Shown one piece after another: positions 52,149 through 60,647 of a stretch of DNA of 64,000 nt (its first letter is position 1; every line of letters begins with the position of its first letter). Under the pieces are notes generated by a model. That model did not search any database, was not told the DNA's origin, and saw nothing but the letters and a program-made list of their open reading frames with translations. The stretch lies in assembly GCF_030542965.1 (NCBI RefSeq), contig NZ_JAUAOA010000004.1, positions 1 through 64,000 on the forward strand. The letters run 5' to 3'. This stretch comes from Azotosporobacter soli. GTDB taxonomy: Bacteria > Bacillota > Negativicutes > SG130. The position numbers and the translations under genes were made by a program.

Positions 52149-54140
52149 ATGAAATTACTTGGTTTAATTGTAAAATCTTATGCGGGTCTATTAAGTGAAG
52201 AAATATTTTCATTTACTGATGAATATAATATTTCTTTTGACTTCGAGACCGAGTTTTTGAAAATTGAAAAAAACAACAATTACATACCGGAGTTGTATGG
52301 AAAAACTATTTACAACATTACACCCGTAATAGGAGGGAATGGTAGTGGGAAAACCACGATATTAAATATGTTGGGAAGAAGGATGCTGGAGAGAATTTCA
52401 TACTCTATAGATGACACAGGAAATAATACAGATCAGTATTTCCTGTTATTTAATTTTCATAATAACGTTTATTATTTGGAATCTATACATTTCTGTCCGA
52501 GAAATATCAAGAGATTCTCTAGTAAAGCTGGGATTTTCAATATATATTTTGAAGACGATAGAATAGGATATAAAGAAGAAAAAGAAAAAGAAAAAGAAAA
52601 AGAAAAACATTTTAACGATTCGATAATTTACATTAACAATTCATATTTATATGCTTTAAATGATAAATCACTTGTAAATAAAGGTGATGATATGGAACAA
52701 TTTGTTCCAAGGGTAATTAATGGCGTTCCTTCTTTAGCTCAACTCTATGATACATATATTGATTTGAATAATGAGGGGATTTTGTATTCGCCTTTAATTA
52801 TACAGTTTAAAAAAGGAGAGTGGTTTCAAGGGGAAAAGGGAACTTTTCAGCTTTCACCAATTAAGAATGAAAAAATAAAGCATATAAGTGATTGTCATCA
52901 GTATATGCCTGAGAACATAGAGGATTTTTATCTCCATTTGTTTAGTGGTGTTATAGAAGCGTGTTGCAATATTTGTAAAAATATTAGTAAAAATGATAAG
53001 GAATTTGATTATTCATTTTCAAAATTTAAGAAACAACACAAAAGTGGCAAATTTCGTTCGCGTGAACAATTTAAAAAGGTGTGTTCTGAGTTTCAGAAGA
53101 TAATACCAAATGATAAAGACCTGTTTAAAAAATATGTAAATTATCTTTCTGAATTATTTCTAGCTTTTTATGATATTAGAGGGCAAGTTACAACAGGCTA
53201 TAAATTCTTTAGTATTACATTTTCCAAAGGGAAGAAGGAGGAATTTAGTGCGTTTCTAGAAGCATATGATAAACTCAAAGAATTTGCTGCTTATATAAAA
53301 CAAGCTTGGGAGGTGAAAAATGACTTAAATAAAGTGCAAGAAGATTATATATATGACGATTTACTATCATCCTCTAGAAAGGATTTAGGGACTTGGGTGT
53401 ATGAGGCAATGCCGTTTGAGATTAATAAACTTGAAATGGCTACTGGTGAACAAAATATATTAAATTTAGTGAGTATTGCTACCGGTCAATTGAAAAAGTT
53501 TTGTTTACAGCAACCAGGATGGTCTTATAGTCTAAATAAAAATTTAATAGTACTGATAGATGAGATAGAACTTAATATGCACATTGAATGGTCACGAAGG
53601 ATGATTGGATTTTTGAAAAATTATTTTGATAAGATGAAAATTAAAATTTTTGATCAGGAAGAAATATTCTATAAAACCAATAATACTATACAGCTTATCT
53701 TTTCAACCCACTCTCCTTTTATGCTTTCGGATATTGTGAATCAGAATATAATTTTACTAGAGAAACAGGGAAAGCAGATAAAAACTGTTCAGGCTATATC
53801 CAAAACTTTTGCTCAAAATATCCAAGAAATTATGACTGATTCGTTCTTCGTAAAAGATTATTGGGGAGAATATGCAAAAGAGTTGTTGGAAGAAGTAATA
53901 ATTGCATTGCAGCCAGAATACAAAGAGAAGGTTTCAGAAGAAAAGAAAAAGAAAATGGTTTATGTTATACGCCAAATCGGAGAGCCTTTGTTAAGAGATA
54001 AACTTATGGAAATGTATCAAAAGAAATACTATTCCGAAACCGTTGAAAAGAAAGAAGTAGTTCAACGAATAAAGGAACTATATGGAGAATTTGACAGTAA
54101 GGCTATAAATGAAATAGAAAAAATGTTTCATGAAACATAA
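52149..54140 (+). CDS. AAA/SMC-like ATPase, PtuA-like (defence cassette gene 2)
   Basis: 663 residues. Walker A at 62-69 (GGNGSGKT), an ABC-type signature-like MATGEQNILN near residue 435, Walker B with Asp471-Glu472 (VLIDEIELNMH) and a switch His521 (FSTHSPFML). This is the SMC/OLD-like ATPase pattern of Septu PtuA and relatives. About 350 residues of helical insert lie between the nucleotide motifs. It includes Lys-Glu alternation encoded by five GAAAAA hexamers at 52578-52607. No TOPRIM domain is seen, unlike OLD nucleases. Paired with the HNH protein upstream. Confidence 0.88.
   Translation: MKLLGLIVKSYAGLLSEEIFSFTDEYNISFDFETEFLKIEKNNNYIPELYGKTIYNITPVIGGNGSGKTTILNMLGRRMLERISYSIDDTGNNTDQYFLLFNFHNNVYYLESIHFCPRNIKRFSSKAGIFNIYFEDDRIGYKEEKEKEKEKEKHFNDSIIYINNSYLYALNDKSLVNKGDDMEQFVPRVINGVPSLAQLYDTYIDLNNEGILYSPLIIQFKKGEWFQGEKGTFQLSPIKNEKIKHISDCHQYMPENIEDFYLHLFSGVIEACCNICKNISKNDKEFDYSFSKFKKQHKSGKFRSREQFKKVCSEFQKIIPNDKDLFKKYVNYLSELFLAFYDIRGQVTTGYKFFSITFSKGKKEEFSAFLEAYDKLKEFAAYIKQAWEVKNDLNKVQEDYIYDDLLSSSRKDLGTWVYEAMPFEINKLEMATGEQNILNLVSIATGQLKKFCLQQPGWSYSLNKNLIVLIDEIELNMHIEWSRRMIGFLKNYFDKMKIKIFDQEEIFYKTNNTIQLIFSTHSPFMLSDIVNQNIILLEKQGKQIKTVQAISKTFAQNIQEIMTDSFFVKDYWGEYAKELLEEVIIALQPEYKEKVSEEKKKKMVYVIRQIGEPLLRDKLMEMYQKKYYSETVEKKEVVQRIKELYGEFDSKAINEIEKMFHET
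52578..52607 (+). repeat. (GAAAAA)5 hexanucleotide tract in the ATPase gene
   Basis: Five exact hexamers coding Glu-Lys alternation. Slippage would change the protein length in whole codons and not the frame. Confidence 0.85.
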
Positions 54141-54261
54141 CTTTTTAGGGAATTAGGGGGCGGTCATTTTTGAAATTATAAATCAAACGATACGATTATT
54201 TATGGTTGAATTAACCTATGGCGGAATCTAAAAAAGTTATATGAAAAGGTTGGAGGATTTT

Positions 54262-55434
54262 ATGAAAGTTGTAGATATTCAAATAGATAAAAGAAGTGAC
54301 TGCAAATCGGTATTAACAATTATGACACTAGACGATTACAAAAAGGTTGCGTATCAAGCTTTTATTGCTGATGGCAATATGGAAGGGCAAAGAGGTGTTA
54401 TTAAAAAATCATCGGCTGCTATGAAAATAAGGAAAAGGATGCAAACTGATTTTGTTAATGGTGCAGTATTTCCACAAGTAGTAATTGGTGCATTAAATAT
54501 TTCTAAAGCTTTTAATATTGGCGACATCATTTCTATTTCGGATTTTGATTTAGAGGCTATTTCGATTATTGATGGTATGCAAAGAAGTAATATATATTTT
54601 AATAACATTGATGGGAATGAAAAAAGAGAAATCAGAGTGGAATTTTGGATAGCTGAAGACAGTATACAATTGTTGTACAGAATGCTAGTGCTTAATACAG
54701 GACAAATGCCATGGAATACACGGAGACAAATAGAAGTTGTTTTTTCAAATCTATCTAAAAATATGACAGAAATGCTGTTTGCGAAATATAGTGATTTAAT
54801 AGGAAAAGTTGATATTTATGGGATTGACGATGCTAAACAAAGACGAGAGGCGGGTAAATATCATAAATCTGATATTATTGAAGCATATCTAGCGTTTAAT
54901 ACTAGAAATGTAAAGGTGAAAGTTTCGGATGAGTTGGCAGATGAATTTCAACGTTTCGATATGATGGAAACTATTGAGAAACCAAAAAGTTTGGATTTTT
55001 TTGTTGATACATTAGCAATGATGTGCAAATTAGATCTAGCATTTGCAAAATTTTCAATGAATGATAGTGAGGGACAATTTAGAGAGGGAAGAGATATTTT
55101 TGGCAGTGTAACAGCTTGTATAGGCTTCATCGTAGCTGGTGCAGAATTTATAATGGGGAAAAGTTCAGTTGATAGAACTGTTGAAATACAAGAAGAAAAG
55201 GCCAAAGAGTTTGTTGATAAAATAGAGGAAATCATTCGAAAAACTGAAGAAATGGCTTTGGTAAATACCGAGGACTATTTAGGAAGGGACACTCTGAATA
55301 GAATATGTAATGGTTTACCGAAGTCGAAAATTGGAGATGAATTACGAAGACTTTTTAAGAATGCTTTTATGAGCATGATTAGATATGATGGATTTACAGA
55401 ACTTCCTGATCTTGCAGACTTTTGGAGAGAATAA
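54262..55434 (+). CDS. DGQHR/DUF262-like protein (defence cassette gene 3)
   Basis: 390 residues from the ATG at 54262, with TTGGAGG six bases upstream; an ATG at 54241 is also in frame. Asp104-Gly-Met-Gln-Arg108 (IIDGMQRSN) resembles the (V/I)DGQxR motif of DGQHR, DndB and DUF262 proteins. LNTGQMPW (144-151) matches their second conserved block, in which a threonine-glycine follows Asn. Such ParB/Srx-like domains bind NTPs or nick DNA in other defence systems. Here Met replaces the usual Gln in the motif. The gap of 121 bases from gene 2 to this start could hold a promoter. Confidence 0.7.
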   Translation: MKVVDIQIDKRSDCKSVLTIMTLDDYKKVAYQAFIADGNMEGQRGVIKKSSAAMKIRKRMQTDFVNGAVFPQVVIGALNISKAFNIGDIISISDFDLEAISIIDGMQRSNIYFNNIDGNEKREIRVEFWIAEDSIQLLYRMLVLNTGQMPWNTRRQIEVVFSNLSKNMTEMLFAKYSDLIGKVDIYGIDDAKQRREAGKYHKSDIIEAYLAFNTRNVKVKVSDELADEFQRFDMMETIEKPKSLDFFVDTLAMMCKLDLAFAKFSMNDSEGQFREGRDIFGSVTACIGFIVAGAEFIMGKSSVDRTVEIQEEKAKEFVDKIEEIIRKTEEMALVNTEDYLGRDTLNRICNGLPKSKIGDELRRLFKNAFMSMIRYDGFTELPDLADFWRE

Positions 55435-55435
55435 A

Positions 55436-56575
55436 ATGAGTAGAAATGTAAACAATATTCAAAATGTTATTCAGGAGAAATTAAAAGAAGGTGTTGATGA
55501 AGAAAATAAAAAAAGAATTTCTCCTGCAAAAAAACGTATTCATTTAAGCCAGAAAGAATATACTATTATTGAAAACGCAAAATTGCATAAAAAGCAAATT
55601 GATGGATTAGGTTATGCAGCGTATGTTGAATTTGAAAATGAAAAGTATTTTTGTTTGATAGCTAAAAAAATTGAAGAAGGCGCGTTGGATTTTGAAGTTA
55701 TAGATGATGATGAATTAAATACTGGCATCGGTATATTACTAGCAGGTGAAAATTGTATTGAAATACGGGATGAAATTACTTCGTTAGATATAATTGAAGA
55801 GTGCTTAGGTTTAGAATGCGAGAATGAAGAAACTTGCGTAGATATAAAAGCAAAATTGATTATAGAGAGTTTCTTTGAATATTATCAAGTATATATAATC
55901 CCAGAAGAATATAAAGAGTTTCAGTATGAAGAAGATCTAATTAGAAATTTTTTTTATGCTACCATTAAAAGAAATATTTTGTGCGCAAATGAAATCACTT
56001 CTGAGAATTTGAAAAAAATATTATTGTTAAAAAGTAGCAGAAGCATTTTGCCAACATTATTAAATATGTGTGGGTTAAAACGGCGTTCACATCTTTTTTT
56101 AGAAATATATAGATGTCTGGAATATCTATATATCATAATAAAAATTCTAGAATGGAAGAGTAAACATGATATAGCTCTTTTAAGTCTAGTTGATTTAGTT
56201 TTAAAAGAGAAACTAAGGTTTCCGGAGAGAGTAAGTATAAAAGAACTTGTGTTTAATTATGCACACCAAGATATTATTGATAAATACTATAACTATATAA
56301 TGGATAAAGATTCTGATGTAAAGCCAGAAATAGAAAAAAATAAAAAGGCAGAAAAAGTTGCGGATTATATATATTCTCAAAGATGTAGTATTGCACATTT
56401 TCAATATAAGCAGGAAAAAACGATTTGTGATGAACGTTTAATTGAACAATTTAGCCTTATCACAGAGCTTGTTTATGCGGTTTTTGAAAATTTAGATGTG
56501 AATATAGTTGAACTGTGCGAATTGACGAAGGTATGGGGAAAACCTTTGACGGAAGAAGCAGCTGGGACGGCTTGA
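55436..56575 (+). CDS. Protein with HEPN-like Rx4H motif (defence cassette gene 4)
   Basis: 379 residues. The ATG at 55436 starts right after gene 3 (one base between stop and start), with GGAGAG six bases upstream, so the two are coupled. No full domain is recognised. The C-terminal helical region has Arg316-Cys-Ser-Ile-Ala-His321 (SQRCSIAHFQYK), the Rx4-6H pattern of HEPN RNase folds. A helical segment before it (KKAEKVADYIY) fits the first HEPN helices. The N-terminal 150 residues are acidic and may bind a partner. A role as an RNA-cutting effector is inference. Confidence 0.55.
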   Translation: MSRNVNNIQNVIQEKLKEGVDEENKKRISPAKKRIHLSQKEYTIIENAKLHKKQIDGLGYAAYVEFENEKYFCLIAKKIEEGALDFEVIDDDELNTGIGILLAGENCIEIRDEITSLDIIEECLGLECENEETCVDIKAKLIIESFFEYYQVYIIPEEYKEFQYEEDLIRNFFYATIKRNILCANEITSENLKKILLLKSSRSILPTLLNMCGLKRRSHLFLEIYRCLEYLYIIIKILEWKSKHDIALLSLVDLVLKEKLRFPERVSIKELVFNYAHQDIIDKYYNYIMDKDSDVKPEIEKNKKAEKVADYIYSQRCSIAHFQYKQEKTICDERLIEQFSLITELVYAVFENLDVNIVELCELTKVWGKPLTEEAAGTA

Positions 56576-56659
56576 AAGCACTAAAAAACAGGAGCATTGC
56601 AACTAATCAAGAGGCTTGTGAAGGTCATTTCTGGATTAAAACAAGGGGGAGACATACAT

Positions 56660-56890
56660 TGCTTTCCGTCCTCCGTTCCCCCAAGCCCCGCGTCAGCGGT
56701 TTTTCCAGAACGTTTAGGACGAGGACAGTCAGGCAGGAAGTACAGGACAAGTCTGGCCGCGTAGGCAGCATGGACGCTGCCTACGAGCGAGCGTCAGGGA
56801 TGACGCGTTCGCGAGGGATGCGGCCAGGCGCAGGCGTGTACGACTATGCCTGACCCGCAGGCCGTCGTTCAGGTAAAACCACTGACGCGG
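56660..56890 (-). repeat. Structured dispersed repeat, inverted copy D
   Basis: The outer arms CCGCGTCAGCGGTTTTTCC (56688-56706) and GGTAAAACCACTGACGCGG (56872-56890) pair with two mismatches. Inside is a three-way fold: CTGGCCGC with GCGGCCAG, GTAGGCAGC-ATGGAC-GCTGCCTAC, and GCGTC-AGGGAT-GACGC. The segment near 56665-56735 is the reverse complement of the 3' part of copies A and B (CGTTCC, CCCCGCGTC, AACGTTTAGGACGAGGAC). It stands right behind the defence cassette in opposite orientation to copy B. Confidence 0.7.
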
Positions 56891-56972
56891 AAAGAGCTAA
56901 AGGAAGCAAATAATCACAGCATGATCAAGTTGAATTTGCAAAAGCAATGAATGACGTTCTGAATTGCAAACG

Positions 56973-57013
56973 ACGCAGCCTCCGCAAGAGAGACAAGGGG
57001 GTGCGTTTTTTTT
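56973..57013 (+). terminator. Terminator before the aldolase gene
   Basis: ACGCAGCCTCC pairs with GGGGGTGCGT, then seven T. Confidence 0.7.
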
Positions 57014-57048
57014 ACTGAAGAATAAACAAAAAAGGGAGCAACGCACAC

Positions 57049-57807
57049 ATGTACAAAAACCCTCTGAAAGAAAAAATACGCACCTGCGAACCAATATCCG
57101 GCTGCATGATCCAAGGAGCTTTCCCAGCTTTCGTTGAAATCTGCGGCCTGGCCGGATTCGATTTCATCTTTATCGATGCCGAGCATGGCGCGCTTTCGAC
57201 GCGCGACTGCGAGGAACTGGTGCGGGCGGCGGAGGTGCGTCATACGGTGCCGCTCGTTAGAGTGCCGAATGCCGCGCCGGACACGATCCTGCGCTTCATG
57301 GACATCGGGGCGATGGGCGTGATACTGCCGGGCGTCTCGGCGAAAGAAGAGGCGGAAGCGGCGGTTCGCGCGGTCAAGTATTATCCGGAAGGAAAGCGCG
57401 GTCTGAATGCGGTCAGGGCTTCGGACTATGGGATGACAAAGCCGCTCGCGCAGTATGTGGTCGATGCCAATCGGGAAACGGTGGTGTTGGCGATCATCGA
57501 GAATACGAGCGCGCTGGAGAATCTGGCGGAAATTCTCGCGGTCGACGGGCTCGACGGGGTGATCCTCGGTACCGCGGATTTGTCGCAAGCGCTTGGCGTA
57601 CCGGGACAGGGGCAGCATCCGAAGGTGCAAGAAGCCTATCAAACGTTTCTAAAGGAAGGGTTGAAAGCGGGCAAAGCGATCGGCGCAGTGGTGCGACCCG
57701 GCGAAAGCGTGCAGGACTATCTGGATGCGGGGGTATCGATGCTGATCACGAGCGCTTACTCTCTTTTTGCCAAGGAAGCGAAACGTTTCGTTAGCGAACT
57801 GAAATAA
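57049..57807 (+). CDS. HpcH/HpaI-family aldolase
   Basis: 252-residue class II pyruvate aldolase of the HpcH/HpaI group. Metal- and substrate-binding blocks: FIFIDAEHGALS, RVPNAAPDTILRFMDIGAMGVILPGVS, and NLAEILAVDGLDGVILGTADLSQALG. The family splits 2-keto-3-deoxy or 4-hydroxy-2-oxo acids; the substrate is not clear. AAAGGGAG lies before the ATG. Base composition returns to that of the core genes. Confidence 0.92.
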   Translation: MYKNPLKEKIRTCEPISGCMIQGAFPAFVEICGLAGFDFIFIDAEHGALSTRDCEELVRAAEVRHTVPLVRVPNAAPDTILRFMDIGAMGVILPGVSAKEEAEAAVRAVKYYPEGKRGLNAVRASDYGMTKPLAQYVVDANRETVVLAIIENTSALENLAEILAVDGLDGVILGTADLSQALGVPGQGQHPKVQEAYQTFLKEGLKAGKAIGAVVRPGESVQDYLDAGVSMLITSAYSLFAKEAKRFVSELK

Positions 57808-57887
57808 ATTTGTTTCTTACGCGGGCCGCTGCAATGCATGCGTTTTGCCGTTTGCCCCGCATGTGGGAAGATAACCGACTGAGCGTG

Positions 57888-57933
57888 AAAAGCGGTCAAC
57901 ACTCCTTAGCAAAGAAGGAGGTTGACCGCTTTT
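57888..57933. terminator. Terminator between the aldolase and carbonic anhydrase genes
   Basis: AAAAGCGGTCAAC with GTTGACCGCTTTT, the stem carrying CTCC/GGAG inside. It serves both convergent genes. Confidence 0.8.
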
Positions 57934-57936
57934 GCT

Positions 57937-58593
57937 TTATTTGAAGAAGGTAACCTGACCTGATTCGAGGTGGTATTTAGCGCCTACCAATTGAACGCCT
58001 TCCAGATGTGCGATCACGGGATCGCTGCGCAGCGAGGCGATCATGTTGATGACGTTGGCATCGGCCGCGGCTTCGTATAGGTTCGCAGCTTTCTGCTCTT
58101 TGGCGACTGCGACTGCGGGTTGGATTTTGTCGGCGATTGCCTTAATATTAGGCGGAAGGTCGCCGCCGTCAAGCGCAGCCTTCACCGCGCCGCATTTTTC
58201 GTGGCCCAGGACGACGACCAGCTTGGCGCCAAGATGTTCTACGGCGTATTCGACGCTGCCGAGTTCGATCGCGTCGAGGACGTTGCCTGCGACGCGTACG
58301 ACGAAGAGATCGCCCAGGCCTTGGTCAAAGAGGAGTTCCGGAGCGACGCGCGAATCCGAACAGGTGACGATCACGGCAAAGGGATGTTGTCCTTTGCTTA
58401 GCTCGCTCCGTTCGTTCTTGCCGATCTTCCGGTCGGCATATTTTTCGGAGAGGAAACGCGTGTTGCCGTCCGCCAGCATTTTTTCTGCGGTTTCGGCCGG
58501 GACAAAGGACGCGGGGGCGGACGCCAGAACCGAGCTGATGATGGAAAGCACGAAGAAAAGGGTGAGCAAAAGGGGAAGGTACCGTTTACGCAT
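57937..58593 (-). CDS. Exported beta-class carbonic anhydrase
   Basis: 218 residues. A signal peptide (MRKRYLPLLLTLFFVLSI, cleavage near SVLA) leads into a beta-carbonic anhydrase: zinc ligands Cys and Asp-Arg in VTCSDSRVAPE, then His and Cys in VLGHEKCGAVKAAL. It interconverts CO2 and bicarbonate outside the inner membrane. A periplasmic beta-type enzyme fits a diderm cell. Single gene unit. Confidence 0.92.
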   Translation of the reverse strand: MRKRYLPLLLTLFFVLSIISSVLASAPASFVPAETAEKMLADGNTRFLSEKYADRKIGKNERSELSKGQHPFAVIVTCSDSRVAPELLFDQGLGDLFVVRVAGNVLDAIELGSVEYAVEHLGAKLVVVLGHEKCGAVKAALDGGDLPPNIKAIADKIQPAVAVAKEQKAANLYEAAADANVINMIASLRSDPVIAHLEGVQLVGAKYHLESGQVTFFK

Positions 58594-58913
58594 CGTTTCG
58601 TCAACTCCTTTAATACGATTTGCTGATTCCGCTTCGACGATGCAGAGACGGTTTCCTGCCGTTTAAGACTATGAATTAACAAAAAATTTACAGCTGCTCG
58701 TAAATGAATGCGCATTGTTTTGCGCCGCAGGCGTTCCTGCACAGAAAAAGAAGCAGGCGCATGGCGCAGCGTCGTTTTGAATGGGGTTGACAAAAATGCA
58801 GAAGATATCTACCATTAACTATAGAAAATATTTATAGAATTAAAAGATTTTGGATATGTTCATGAATTCGCTTTAGCTACGTGGATGTATTTGAAACATC
58901 AAAGGAGAAGAAC
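58594..58913. other. Intergenic region with one promoter
   Basis: 320 bases without a gene. TTGACA (58787-58792) and TACCAT (58810-58815), 17 bases apart, form a probable promoter for the ABC operon. No other structure was seen. Confidence 0.55.
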
Positions 58914-59744
58914 ATGAAAAAAATTATCTTGGCAGTAGCCGCTCTTTGTATCATGGTAGTCACGGCCGCCTGCGGCAACACGGAAAAGCCTGCAGCGACG
59001 CAGGAAAAAGGAGCCGCGCCGACCGAAATCATCGTGGCATCCGGTTCGTCGTCGATTCCGAACAGTTATATTGAAAAAGGCGTGCATAAGGGGCACGAGG
59101 TCGATATCTGGAATGCCATCGCGGCGAAGACCGGCTTGAAAGTCACGTTTGTGACCGGCGAGTTCAACACGCTCTTCGGCTATCTGGATTCGGGCAAGGC
59201 TGATACCGTGGGCAATACGATCACGCTGAATGCGAAGCGCAAAGAAAAGTATGATTTTTCGGAGCCGTATGCGTACATCCCCGAAAAATTGGTGGTGCAT
59301 TCGGATCGAACCGACATTAAAAAACTCAAAGACATCAATGGGATGAACTGCGGTTTTTCGGCAGGCTCGAATGGCGGCAATCTGTTCCAGCAGATTGCGA
59401 AAGAGCAGGGCATCAAGATCAACATGGTCGCGTATGACAGCTCGGAGTTGCTGGATGAAGCCTTTCGCCAAGGCAAAGTGGATGTCATGATCTTTGCCGG
59501 AGCCGAGGTCGCATATAAGATCAACAACAAAGTGCTGGATGCCAGAATGGTGGAAGAAAATATTGCGGTTGGCGCGAAAGCGTATCCGTTTGTAAAAGGC
59601 AATGCCAAGTCGGAAGCGTTGAATAAGATCGTGACAAAAGCGATTAAGGAAATGCAACAGGATGGTACGCTGGAAAAAATATATATGAAGTGGTATGGAA
59701 TGGATTTCAGCAAAAAACCGGAGAGCGGTAAAATAGCGGAGTAA
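58914..59744 (+). CDS. Polar amino-acid ABC transporter, substrate-binding lipoprotein
   Basis: 276 residues from the ATG at 58914. Signal peptide with lipobox VTAACGN, then a family 3 solute-binding domain (SIPNSYIEKGVHKGHEVDIWNAIAAKTGLKVTFV, DTVGNTITLNAKRKEKYDFSEPYAYI). Such proteins bind cystine, glutamine or other amino acids. GGAGAAG lies upstream of the ATG. ATPase and permease genes follow, so this is a complete importer; the substrate is open. Confidence 0.92.
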   Translation: MKKIILAVAALCIMVVTAACGNTEKPAATQEKGAAPTEIIVASGSSSIPNSYIEKGVHKGHEVDIWNAIAAKTGLKVTFVTGEFNTLFGYLDSGKADTVGNTITLNAKRKEKYDFSEPYAYIPEKLVVHSDRTDIKKLKDINGMNCGFSAGSNGGNLFQQIAKEQGIKINMVAYDSSELLDEAFRQGKVDVMIFAGAEVAYKINNKVLDARMVEENIAVGAKAYPFVKGNAKSEALNKIVTKAIKEMQQDGTLEKIYMKWYGMDFSKKPESGKIAE

Positions 59745-59879
59745 GTATGCGAAACAAGTTGCCGGCCTGATGCTGCTGTTATGGCGAGGGCAGGCAACTT
59801 GTTTTCTCATAGCGTAGAAAAAAATACCGTGCCGATTGCCGAACCATTTTGGCAACCGCACAGTCAAGTGAGAGGGCAA

Positions 59880-60620
59880 ATGATTAAAGTAGAGCAGTTA
59901 AAAGTGCAGTTCGGCGAAAACGTAGTCTTGAAAAACGTCGATGTTCAAATAGAAAATGGCGAAGTCGTTGTCTTGATCGGTCCGTCAGGCAGCGGAAAAT
60001 CAACCTTTCTGCGCTGTTTGAATTTCCTGGTCAGGCCAGTGGAGGGCCGGATCAGCGTGGATGGAGTTACGCTGGATGCCAAAACGGTCTCGAAACGGGA
60101 GATTGACCACATCAGGCAGAAAACGGCGATGGTCTTTCAAAATTATAATCTGCTTAAGAATATGACCGCGCTGCAGAACATCATGGAACCGATGGTGACG
60201 GTGCAAAAAATAAGCAAAAAAGAAGCCGAAAAAGTGGCGTTGGGCCTGCTGGAAAAGGTGGGGCTTTTGCAGAAAAAAGATGCCTACCCCAAAGAAATGT
60301 CGGGCGGGCAACAGCAGCGAATCGGAATCGCGCGCGCGTTGGCGGTCAATGCCAATGTGATTTTGTTTGACGAACCGACCTCCTCGCTCGATCCGGAGTT
60401 GGTCGGCGAAGTCCTGGGCGTCATCAAGCAAGTGGTGGCAGAGCATAATAAGACGATGCTGATCGTGACGCATGAAATGAATTTTGCCCGCGAAGTGGCC
60501 GATCGGATTCTCTTTTTAGAAGACGGTGCGATTACGGCGATGGGAACGCCGCAGGAAATCTTTGAAAACGGCGCAAATGAGAGAATCAAAAAATTTATCA
60601 ATACGGTCAGTGCCAATTAA
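59880..60620 (+). CDS. Polar amino-acid ABC transporter, ATPase
   Basis: 246 residues from the ATG at 59880 (GAGAGGG just upstream; an earlier frame has no good site). Walker A GPSGSGKST, Q-loop MVFQNYNL, signature MSGGQQQRIGIARAL, Walker B VILFDEPTSSLD and the switch His in VTHEMNFA are all there. It energises the importer whose binding protein is upstream and permease downstream. Confidence 0.95.
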   Translation: MIKVEQLKVQFGENVVLKNVDVQIENGEVVVLIGPSGSGKSTFLRCLNFLVRPVEGRISVDGVTLDAKTVSKREIDHIRQKTAMVFQNYNLLKNMTALQNIMEPMVTVQKISKKEAEKVALGLLEKVGLLQKKDAYPKEMSGGQQQRIGIARALAVNANVILFDEPTSSLDPELVGEVLGVIKQVVAEHNKTMLIVTHEMNFAREVADRILFLEDGAITAMGTPQEIFENGANERIKKFINTVSAN

Positions 60621-60647
60621 ATAAGAAGATGATATGAGGATGAAGCG

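Noticed and set aside
51244-54140. Type I retron with PtuAB effectors
   Set aside because: No reverse transcriptase or msr/msd-like sequence was found around the pair.
56515-56853. 112-codon open frame at the end of gene 4
   Set aside because: It overlaps the end of the coupled cassette gene and then runs through palindromic repeat D.
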